From Corynebacterium kefirresidentii (GTDB taxonomy: Bacteria; Actinomycetota; Actinomycetes; Mycobacteriales; Mycobacteriaceae), in contig NGUZ01000014.1 in NCBI GenBank assembly GCA_002154655.1, positions 1 to 61,182 on the forward strand: a DNA stretch of 61,182 bases. Reading direction: 5' to 3'. Each line of letters begins with the position of its first letter. Position 1 is the stretch's first letter. Both the position numbers and the translations under genes were made by a program. The notes beneath the pieces were generated by a model, which did no database searches, was not told the origin of the DNA, and saw only the letters and a program-made list of their open reading frames with translations. This document shows, in pieces, positions 54,338-61,182 of this stretch.

Positions 54338-54372
54338 ACATTCCATAGTTAACATTTAGAGAGGGCTTTCCA

Positions 54373-55416
54373 ATGTCTAACTTGCCTGATTCCAAAAATT
54401 CTCCTGAAATTAGTGAATCTAGCCAGGACACTGCTAACAACGAATCTAAGCGCAAGCTGCGCCGTGCCCCATTAGGTCCTGACTCCCTGCTTTGGAAATG
54501 GGGCTCAGACAACCGCCTACAGCTCTTGCGCGGGTACACCGGAATTTTGCAGAATATGCACCCGGCCATCGGACAATCACTGCTCGACCACTCCAAGTTT
54601 TTTGACGAGCCCTTCGCACGCCTTCAACGCTCCACACCGCAAATCATTCAGTCCATCTACGACGATGGAGACTTAGCCGAGCGCATCCGCGATTATCACG
54701 TGACTATCAAAGGAACCCTGCAAAGCGGCGAGCGATACCACTCCCTCAATCCGGAAACCTATTGGTGGGCTCACGCCACCTTCGTCTATCGCGTCATTTA
54801 TGCACAGGATCTATTTGGCACGCCTTTTACTAAGGCAGAGCGCGATCAACTAGTCCGCGAGGGCGTTACGTGGTGGGATAAGTACGGCATGTCTGAACGT
54901 CCAGTCATTGACAATTATGACGATCTCGTCGCCTATATGGATGACATGGTTGAAAACGTGCTTGAGCGCAACGAGACGGTCGACTTCGCGCTGCGCACAG
55001 CTCGTGTAGAACCAGTCAAGGCCCCCGATGGTGTCCCGCCTCGGTTGTGGAAAATTATCTGGAAGCCGATCATGCGCAGCACTATCTGGCTCACTATTGG
55101 CACCCTGCCAGAAAAGTATCGCCGGATTCTGGATCTGGAATGGACCTCGCGAGACCAAAAGCGCTTCGATCGCATAGCTAAGGCTATTCGAAAGGCATTC
55201 ACCCTCCTCCCCGAGGACAAGCGCTTCATGGAACCGGGCCGCTCACTAATGATCAAAAACGGCATGATCGAGGGCAAATACAAGGAGCCTAAGACCATTC
55301 AGGCCTACCAGCCCAAGAATGAAGCCGCCGAGGCTTCCGATACGGCTAAACCGAATGCCGAAGGCGATTCTAATGACGCAGTTGCAGCGCGCCGCGCTGC
55401 AGGCTGCCCGTTCTAA
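54373..55416 (+). CDS. MpaB/DUF2236-family oxygenase, first copy
   Basis: 347 aa. DUF2236 hallmarks: LGPDSLLWKWGSDNRLQLL, MHPAIGQSLLDHSKFF and NPETYWWAHATFVYRV (the WAHATF motif with the heme-associated His). A Ser/Glu-rich N-terminus and an Ala/Glu-rich C-terminus ending in CPF. MpaB and the related latex-clearing protein are heme oxygenases that cleave prenyl or isoprenoid chains to aldehydes. AGAGAGGG upstream of ATG. No signal peptide. Confidence 0.85.
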   Translation: MSNLPDSKNSPEISESSQDTANNESKRKLRRAPLGPDSLLWKWGSDNRLQLLRGYTGILQNMHPAIGQSLLDHSKFFDEPFARLQRSTPQIIQSIYDDGDLAERIRDYHVTIKGTLQSGERYHSLNPETYWWAHATFVYRVIYAQDLFGTPFTKAERDQLVREGVTWWDKYGMSERPVIDNYDDLVAYMDDMVENVLERNETVDFALRTARVEPVKAPDGVPPRLWKIIWKPIMRSTIWLTIGTLPEKYRRILDLEWTSRDQKRFDRIAKAIRKAFTLLPEDKRFMEPGRSLMIKNGMIEGKYKEPKTIQAYQPKNEAAEASDTAKPNAEGDSNDAVAARRAAGCPF

Positions 55417-55429
55417 TTCATCCACACCG

Positions 55430-55463
55430 GGTTCGTGAGCAGACCAGCTCACGAACCTTTTAG
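55430..55463 (+). terminator. Perfect hairpin between MpaB1 and the aldehyde dehydrogenase
   Basis: GGTTCGTGAGC-AGACCA-GCTCACGAACC followed by TTTTAG. It is in the 66-bp gap, so MpaB1 may be expressed more than the downstream genes. Confidence 0.85.
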
Positions 55464-55482
55464 CTTTCTGGAGTAGCTTTTC

Positions 55483-57069
55483 ATGCCATTACCACACCGC
55501 CTAGAAGAACGACCCTTACCTCAGGACCTTTTATCGGAGCTACAGCAACTATCTACAAACTTCGCTACCGGCTCCTTAGATAGCAGTGAACACCATGCCG
55601 TTAACTCGCCGCTCTTTGATGAAGAACTTGGCTGGGTCGGAACGGGAACTGCCGCAGATGTTGATGAAGCATTTCTGCGTGCCCGCAAGGCCCAAGAAAG
55701 TTGGGCAGAACTTGACGTCAAAGACCGAGTGAAGATTTTCCGGCGATTCCACCACCTTGTGGGAAAGCACCGAGAACTCCTTGCAGATTTCATTCAGCTA
55801 GAAACTGGCAAAGACCGTACCGCTGCATACGACGAAGTACTCGACGTACTCAACAATGCACGCTACTACGCCAATATTGCCCCTAAACTGCTACCAACTG
55901 CTAAGCGGCCAGGAGCATTCCCCCTGATCACCAGCACTTCTTTACAAAGGATTCCCAAGGGAATCGTAGGCCAGATAAGCCCTTGGAACTACCCTCTCGC
56001 CCTAGGGATTTCTGATGCCATTGCAGCCTTAGTTGCAGGAAACGCAGTGGTAGCGAAACCAGATTGGTCCACGCCCTTTTCAAATCTCATTTCTCTCCGC
56101 CTACTCCAGGAGGCGGGTCTTCCCCATGATGTTCTACAAATCGTCACGGGCTCTGGGGAAGTTGTAGGTGGTGCCATCTCACAGAAGTGCGATTACCTCA
56201 TGTTCACAGGCTCTACCCAAACCGGCAAGATTTTAGGAAAAACGGTGGGTGAGCGGCTCGTAGGGTACTCCGCTGAACTTGGCGGTAAAAACCCGATGAT
56301 TATTGCTCCCGATGCAGACATCGAAAAGCATATTGACACCATAGCCATGGCCTGCTTTTCCAATTCTGGACAACTCTGTGTATCCATCGAGCGAATATAT
56401 GTTCCTGAGTCCATCTATGATGAATTCTTAAGAGCCTTTCAAAGAGCCACGGAATCCATCGTCTTAGGCAAGGGACTGAATTGGGGTTACACTATGGGCT
56501 CTTTGATCGGTCCGGAGCAACTGGACCGAGTGCAAAGAATGGTTGATGATGCAAGAGCAAAAGGGGCAACGGTCCTTACAGGTGGAAAGCCCCGACCAGA
56601 CATCGGTCCATATCATTTCGAACCCACTGTTCTGACCAATGTGGGCGCGGACATCAAATTGGCAACCCAAGAAGTCTTTGGACCAGTAGTTTTTGTCCAA
56701 CGAGTTCGTGACATCGATGAGGCAATTTTCCTGGCAAATGAAACCTCGTATGGACTAAACGCATCTGTGTTTGGCAAGCCGGAGACTGCGCGCGCCATCG
56801 CAGAGAGAATTGACGCCGGAGGTGTCACCATTAATGACGGTTACGCGGCGACGTGGGCATCTATTTCTACCCCACTGGGAGGAGTAAAGGAATCCGGTGT
56901 AGCTCGCCGCCATGGTGAAGAAGGCCTGACAAAGTACACGGAGGCCAAGAACATTTCCGCCCAGCGAATTATGCCGATGCGAGGTCCGCGGTGGCTGCCA
57001 CGCCGGTTCTACGGCGGCCTCATGACCACCGCTCTTCGCTTAGGCAGGATCCTCCACTTCCTTCCCTAG
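55483..57069 (+). CDS. Aldehyde dehydrogenase in the MpaB locus
   Basis: 528 aa, ALDH superfamily (succinate-semialdehyde dehydrogenase type). NAD site QISPWNYPLALGISDAIAAL, FTGSTQTGKILGKTV, catalytic Glu in SAELGGKNPMIIAP, Cys in NSGQLCVSIERIYV. The C-terminal about 40 residues form a hydrophobic/basic tail (RMPRGPRWLPRRFYGGLMTTALRLGRILHFLP-like) that may attach to membrane. An enzyme that oxidises aldehydes from an MpaB cleavage step is a reasonable guess. Confidence 0.9.
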   Translation: MPLPHRLEERPLPQDLLSELQQLSTNFATGSLDSSEHHAVNSPLFDEELGWVGTGTAADVDEAFLRARKAQESWAELDVKDRVKIFRRFHHLVGKHRELLADFIQLETGKDRTAAYDEVLDVLNNARYYANIAPKLLPTAKRPGAFPLITSTSLQRIPKGIVGQISPWNYPLALGISDAIAALVAGNAVVAKPDWSTPFSNLISLRLLQEAGLPHDVLQIVTGSGEVVGGAISQKCDYLMFTGSTQTGKILGKTVGERLVGYSAELGGKNPMIIAPDADIEKHIDTIAMACFSNSGQLCVSIERIYVPESIYDEFLRAFQRATESIVLGKGLNWGYTMGSLIGPEQLDRVQRMVDDARAKGATVLTGGKPRPDIGPYHFEPTVLTNVGADIKLATQEVFGPVVFVQRVRDIDEAIFLANETSYGLNASVFGKPETARAIAERIDAGGVTINDGYAATWASISTPLGGVKESGVARRHGEEGLTKYTEAKNISAQRIMPMRGPRWLPRRFYGGLMTTALRLGRILHFLP

Positions 57070-57123
57070 TCCAAGACATCACAAAGCCCCACAACGTGTG
57101 CTACTCTTCACATAAGCATACAT

Positions 57124-57139
57124 TGTGTGTATTATCACA
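57124..57139. promoter_or_regulatory. GlxR-like site upstream of the flavoprotein gene
   Basis: TGTGT-N6-TCACA, one mismatch to TGTGA-N6-TCACA, about 92 bp before the flavoprotein ATG. Shares TTGTGT and TATCACA with the reverse of the site at 54322. Confidence 0.5.
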
Positions 57140-57230
57140 TATCATTCCGTGATAGTTACACCCACCTAAAATCCATTACCCGATTCGAAAGGTTCCGCGC
57201 CCTACCGCTGCAACCTCGAAAGGAACAGTA

Positions 57231-58001
57231 ATGTTCAAGCCCTACCGTCGACCAACCGTTGCCGTGGTTGGAGCCGGGGCGGCAGGATGCGCTGCCGCCT
57301 CTGAATGCGCATTCGCCGGATTCGATACGACACTTTTTGATAAGAACTCGAAGATTGGGGGTCAGTTCACCTCACCTAATGCGCCAAGAGTCTCGCGGTC
57401 TTTTCATTTTCGCACCCCGTACCTTCGACTGACCAGAACCGATGGGTCACCGGCGTCGATTTCGAAGCACCTCGAAGCTGCCGTCGAGGCAAGCGGTGCT
57501 ATTTTTCGCAGCTCGACAGAGATAACCGCAGCAGAATTCGACGCCGGAGAAGGTCACTGGACCATTTCCTACAGTGGAGACTCAGGGTTTGAATCCACAT
57601 CCTTTGATGTTCTCATTCGAGCCACCGGAGAAAGTTCACCTTGGATTTCAGTTCCAGGTCGGCCACAAGCCAAGGTCGATGATTTTTATCTTCATCACGG
57701 AATTGAGGTGCTGGGGCTTCCCAATGCATTATTCGTTGACGGGCCGGTGCCACAGGATTCTTATTTGAAGCGACATCCACTCGCAGCAGTAGAAGCGCGC
57801 GCTGATCATTGCCGACGATACATCCGCCAATTGGAGATCCGCGGTCCAGGCGCACTGACCGTAAAGCGCGATAAGTGGCTGGTTCAGCCGGGTACCGTCC
57901 GCGGCATACGAACCACCCTTGCAGGATTCGACGCCGGCGCGCACACATTTACAACTGCTAGCAATTATGACGCCCAGACCGTCTCTTCCACTACCAAATA
58001 G
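57231..58001 (+). CDS. Flavin monooxygenase-like protein lacking the NADPH domain
   Basis: 256 aa, about half the size of class B flavin monooxygenases. The FAD site VAVVGAGAAGCAAASECAFAGFDTTLFDKNSKIGGQF is intact. RTPYLRLTRTDGSPAS and LIRATGESS fit the family. LGLPNALFVDGP and ARADHCRRYIRQLE match the C-terminal end. The middle, with the second Rossmann motif and the FxGxxxHxxxW signature, is absent, in frame and without stop. The usual NADPH chemistry is not expected; it might bind flavin or substrate. AAAGGAAC before ATG 57231 is a good RBS. Confidence 0.75.
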   Translation: MFKPYRRPTVAVVGAGAAGCAAASECAFAGFDTTLFDKNSKIGGQFTSPNAPRVSRSFHFRTPYLRLTRTDGSPASISKHLEAAVEASGAIFRSSTEITAAEFDAGEGHWTISYSGDSGFESTSFDVLIRATGESSPWISVPGRPQAKVDDFYLHHGIEVLGLPNALFVDGPVPQDSYLKRHPLAAVEARADHCRRYIRQLEIRGPGALTVKRDKWLVQPGTVRGIRTTLAGFDAGAHTFTTASNYDAQTVSSTTK

Positions 58002-58028
58002 CGCAAAAGCTACCGCCCTCTAGGAGGC

Positions 58029-58925
58029 ATGATGACTAACCTGAGCAATCCCACCGGCATTACTTACGATGACTCCACGGTCCATACAAGCCAGTCGGAA
58101 CTCCCAGAACTTGGTCCGAATTCTTTACTGTGGCAGCGCTTTGGTGATTGGCGTTCCGCCTTCGTCGCTCTATCCGCCGGACTTCTCCAAATTGCGCACC
58201 GCGACATTAGCCGTTCCCTGGTCCAGCACTCCAATGTCTTTGACAATGAGGTAGCCCGCTTGGTTCGCTCTGCATTCCCAATTATTCGAACGGTTTATGA
58301 GGGACCAGAAGTTGGCGTCATGATTCGTGATTTTCACAAAGACATTAAGGGAACTCACCCCGATGGAAGTCGCTACCACCCTCTAAACCCTGAGGTCTAT
58401 TACTGGGCGCACGCCACTTTCGCTGCTATGCCATATGCCTTGGCGGGCAATTTCATGAACCCTCTGAGCAACGAGGAGCGCGAGCGTTTATTCCAGGAGA
58501 CTCGGACTTGGTACAGCTTCTATGGCGTCGCTGAACCCGATGATGCACCTAAGTCATATGCCGAGTATGAAAAATACATGGATCGAATGATCGATGAGCT
58601 CTCAATAAGCGAAACCATTGAGCGTTCTCGCATTATCAATGGGTTGACACTAGACAGCCCTGATCCCAAAGTCCCTAACTGGCTGTGGCGCCCTGTTTCT
58701 CCATATGCTTCACGCCTCTTGTTGTGGGTAGCTATTGGTCTCATTCCTGACAAGCTGCGAAACAAACTGGGTTGGGAGTGGACTAAGAAGGACGCGCGCA
58801 GGCTCAAGCTTTTCTCTCGCAGCGTCAGAGTCGCATTCTCAGTACTGCCCCGAAAGCTGCGTATGGTGCCTATCGCTTCTCGTGCGTTCGATCGCGCAGA
58901 GGCTGAGGGCGGCTTTCGTTATTAG
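58029..58925 (+). CDS. MpaB/DUF2236-family oxygenase, second copy
   Basis: 298 aa (ATG 58029 or 58032, AGGAG upstream). ELGPNSLLWQRFGDWRSAFV, HRDISRSLVQHSNVF and NPEVYYWAHATFAAMPYALAG repeat the features of the first copy. Both end with helices rich in Arg/Leu (EWTKKDARRLKLFSRSVRVAFSVLPRKLRM). Paralogues with different N- and C-termini suggest different substrates or a heteromer. 27 bp after the flavoprotein gene. Confidence 0.85.
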   Translation: MMTNLSNPTGITYDDSTVHTSQSELPELGPNSLLWQRFGDWRSAFVALSAGLLQIAHRDISRSLVQHSNVFDNEVARLVRSAFPIIRTVYEGPEVGVMIRDFHKDIKGTHPDGSRYHPLNPEVYYWAHATFAAMPYALAGNFMNPLSNEERERLFQETRTWYSFYGVAEPDDAPKSYAEYEKYMDRMIDELSISETIERSRIINGLTLDSPDPKVPNWLWRPVSPYASRLLLWVAIGLIPDKLRNKLGWEWTKKDARRLKLFSRSVRVAFSVLPRKLRMVPIASRAFDRAEAEGGFRY

Positions 58926-59022
58926 GAGGTCACGCCTCCGCACTGAATGCAGACTCTCTGATTTCCACCCCTAGGCTTTAAGGTAGAGAGAAACGTGGAG
59001 CATCAGTTTTAAAGGAGCACGC

Positions 59023-61182
59023 ATGACCACCGTGTTCGGTTGGATCGCTATAGCCGCATCGATTCCGGTGTGGCTGTACTTTTTCACCCGTGTATGGGCC
59101 CTTTTCAAATTCATCCGCTCGGGCGGGCCTACCCAGCTCAAACGCACCGATAACCCGGGCAAGCGTTTATGGCGCGTTATTGCGGAGGTCTTTGGCCACT
59201 CCCATTTCAAGGGAAAACCTCTGGTCAATGCCGCCCACTGGCTGGTGATGGTGGGATTCCTTTTCGGCATCCTGGTGTGGTTCGAAGCCTATATCCAAAC
59301 CTTCGCACCGAATAAGGGCTGGCCGTGGCTCAGCCACTGGCCGGTCTACCACTTTGTGGAAGAAGTCTTGGGCATCGCGACGGTGCTCGGCATTGGCTTC
59401 CTCATCGGTGTGCGCCTCAAGCTCGGCGATACCAAGCGTGGCAGCCGCTTCTTCAATTCTCAGACCGCCTCCGCACGCTGGGTAGAGTTCATCGTCTTTT
59501 CTGAGGGCCTCGGCATGATCTTGGTGAAATCCACCAAGATCGCCACCTACGGCGGCGGTTCCGCCTGGGCGGATTTCTTGAGCATCCACTTGGCCAAGCT
59601 CTTCCCCGAGTCACCGGCCCTAGTGAGCTTCTTCGCCCTATTCAAGCTGCTGTCCGGCATGCTATTTATCGTCTTTATCTCCCGCAATTTCCAGTGGGGC
59701 GTCATGTGGCACCGCTTCACCAGCTTTTTCAATATCTTCTTCCAGCGCAATGCCACCGGTGAGAAAGCACTGCAGTCCTTGCCCACCCCGGATTTGGAAG
59801 AGGACATCACCCCGGGCAGCTGGAAGATGCTGCTGGATTCCACATCGTGTACCGAGTGCGGCCGCTGCCAGGAGCTTTGCCCTGCCTGGAATACCGAGAA
59901 ACCGCTGAGCCCCAAAAAGCTCATGATGGACCTGCGCCAGGGCGCACTGGATAACTACAACCCGCACGAGGGCGTGGATGTACTGTCCATGGCCGGCGTT
60001 ATCGATGATGATGTGCTGTGGTCTTGTACCAACTGTGGTGCGTGCGTGGATCAGTGCCCTACCGATATTGAGCACATCGATCACATCGCGGACCTGCGCC
60101 GCTTTAAGGTGCTAGCGGAATCGGACTTCCCCTCCGAGCTCACCGGCCTATTCAAAAACATGGAAAACAAGGGCAACCCGTGGGGCCGGAATAATTCTGA
60201 GCGCCGCGCCTGGATCGATGAGGCCCGGGCCGATGGCATCGATGTACCCATCATCGGTGAGGACGAGGCGGACTTCTCCGATATGGAATACCTGCTCTGG
60301 GTGGGCTGCGCTGGTGCTTATGATGACGATGGCCGCCGCACCACCCGCGCCGTCGTAGACCTGCTGCACACCGCAGGTGTGAAATTCGGTGTGCTCTCCA
60401 CAGGCGAAACCTGTACGGGCGATCCCGCACGCCGCGCTGGCAACGAGTTCCTCTTCCAGATGATGGCGCAGCAAAACGTAGAAACCCTCAACAATGCCTT
60501 TGACGGCGTACCGGAGGGCCAGCGCAAGATCATCACCACTTGCCCGCACTGCTTTAACACCATCCGCAACGAGTACCCAGACTTTGACGGGTATTTCGAC
60601 GTCTTCCACCACACCCAGCTGCTCAACCGCCTGGTGCGCGAAGGCCTGCTCAAGCCGGTGCCGCGTACGCCGGAGAACCGCAAGCCGATTACCTACCACG
60701 ACCCTTGCTTCCTCGGTCGCCACAACAAAGTCTTCGATCCCCCACGCGAACTACTCGAGGCCACCGGCGTGGAACTGCGCGAGATGGACAAGAACCGCGA
60801 CGAGGCCTTCTGCTGTGGCGCCGGCGGTGCCCGCATGTTCATGGAAGAAAAGCTCGGCACCCGCATCAATGACTTCCGCACCGAGCAGGCTTTGGAGACC
60901 GGCGCGGAAGAAATTGCCACCGGTTGCCCCTTCTGTAATGTCATGATGACCGGCGGCGTGAAGTCCTTGGCGCAGAATTCCACCCCCGCCGCCAAGGTCA
61001 ATGACGTGGCAGTGATGCTGCGCAATTCCATTTCCCTCGATGAGGCCGGCACCCTGCCTGAGCCCCACCCCAAGGCCTTCCTTGCCACTCCGGTGCGCCA
61101 CCAGAAGGCTGCGGAGTCCACCGAGCCTGCCCCGCTTGCCGACGCCCCCACTTCCGACGCTCCTAACGCTCCCGCCCCCTCC
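59023..61182 (+). CDS. Membrane-bound Fe-S oxidoreductase with two CCG domains (cut by right edge)
   Basis: ATG 59023 (AAAGGAG upstream), open to the end of the window (720 codons). Residues 1-240 form about five membrane helices with His residues at several positions, a NarI-like heme/quinone part. Two [4Fe-4S] motifs follow: CTECGRCQELCP (about 284-295) and CTNCGACVDQCP. Two Cys-rich CCG regions follow (GCAGAYDDDGRRTTR; CCGAGGARMF, with TCPHCFNTIRNEYP and GCPFCNVMM). This is the heterodisulfide-reductase/GlpC-like design, transferring electrons between quinones and a thiol or flavin partner. The last about 40 residues are Ala/Pro-rich. Substrate not determined. Confidence 0.9.
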   Translation, partial: MTTVFGWIAIAASIPVWLYFFTRVWALFKFIRSGGPTQLKRTDNPGKRLWRVIAEVFGHSHFKGKPLVNAAHWLVMVGFLFGILVWFEAYIQTFAPNKGWPWLSHWPVYHFVEEVLGIATVLGIGFLIGVRLKLGDTKRGSRFFNSQTASARWVEFIVFSEGLGMILVKSTKIATYGGGSAWADFLSIHLAKLFPESPALVSFFALFKLLSGMLFIVFISRNFQWGVMWHRFTSFFNIFFQRNATGEKALQSLPTPDLEEDITPGSWKMLLDSTSCTECGRCQELCPAWNTEKPLSPKKLMMDLRQGALDNYNPHEGVDVLSMAGVIDDDVLWSCTNCGACVDQCPTDIEHIDHIADLRRFKVLAESDFPSELTGLFKNMENKGNPWGRNNSERRAWIDEARADGIDVPIIGEDEADFSDMEYLLWVGCAGAYDDDGRRTTRAVVDLLHTAGVKFGVLSTGETCTGDPARRAGNEFLFQMMAQQNVETLNNAFDGVPEGQRKIITTCPHCFNTIRNEYPDFDGYFDVFHHTQLLNRLVREGLLKPVPRTPENRKPITYHDPCFLGRHNKVFDPPRELLEATGVELREMDKNRDEAFCCGAGGARMFMEEKLGTRINDFRTEQALETGAEEIATGCPFCNVMMTGGVKSLAQNSTPAAKVNDVAVMLRNSISLDEAGTLPEPHPKAFLATPVRHQKAAESTEPAPLADAPTSDAPNAPAPS

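Noticed and set aside
58924..58940. Short hairpin GGAGG/CCTCC after MpaB2
   Set aside because: Stem of about five bases and no T-run; too weak to call a terminator.

Overview
The window is chromosomal DNA of a Corynebacterium, most likely a host-associated lipophilic species. The evidence is the order of housekeeping genes (purA, fba, a SpoU methylase, pyrE, a rhodanese, clpB, ald, hspR-dnaJ-grpE-dnaK, putA, cysHDN), which follows the C. glutamicum arrangement as I remember it. HspR-type (HAIR), GlxR-type and McbR-type operator sequences, high GC in the core genes and many GTG/TTG or weak-SD starts agree with this. Species cannot be fixed from the sequence alone.

Layout. 1-1559 is the 5' part of a large repetitive VaFE-type surface protein on the minus strand, cut by the left edge. 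2.2-3.7 kb holds one small gene and about 1 kb of decayed-looking DNA. 3.7-14.7 kb is conserved core: purA, an unknown protein, a FUSC membrane protein, an HNH protein, fba, a GH76 protein, a SpoU methylase overlapping pyrE, a membrane protein and a rhodanese-like protein whose catalytic Cys is Ser. 14.7-30.4 kb carries heat-shock genes (clpB, and dnaK-grpE-dnaJ-hspR), both promoters with paired HAIR operators. Between them lie a tandem TetR-like protein, a glutamate symporter, a globin-flavoprotein, a nitrilase-family enzyme, a small helical protein coupled to an alpha/beta hydrolase, and an aldehyde dehydrogenase.

30.7-33.3 kb holds a 58-residue acidic protein and a two-component system. 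Between the kinase and the response regulator sits a 51-codon ORF with a good RBS, a hydrophobic N-terminus and a C-terminal CPAPWCVK. It overlaps the regulator start and resembles a peptide signal. 33.8-40.5 kb has putA, an AI-2E family transporter, an MTA/SAH-type nucleosidase and an unknown protein. 40.7-44.9 kb is an accessory block: anchored protein, lipoprotein, P-loop GTPase, two small soluble proteins and a small membrane protein.

44.9-48.4 kb has cysHDN with a candidate McbR operator and, divergently, a remnant of a ferredoxin-NADP reductase lacking its centre. cysI is not present here, and CysH lacks the iron-sulfur cysteines of APS reductases. 48.5-52.2 kb encodes a two-gene ABC exporter. 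52.2-58.9 kb is the most unusual region: a minus-strand operon (DUF6230, DUF6114 and a third exported protein) faces a plus-strand group of two MpaB/DUF2236 oxygenases, an aldehyde dehydrogenase and a flavin monooxygenase that has lost its NADPH domain. The two plus-strand promoter regions share a GlxR-like motif. 59.0 kb to the right edge is a membrane-bound Fe-S oxidoreductase with two CCG domains, cut by the window end.

Main candidates for undescribed biology: the kinase-peptide-regulator unit (32.4 kb), the MpaB/ALDH/FMO and DUF6230/DUF6114 locus (52-59 kb), and the GTPase-lipoprotein block (40.7-44.6 kb).
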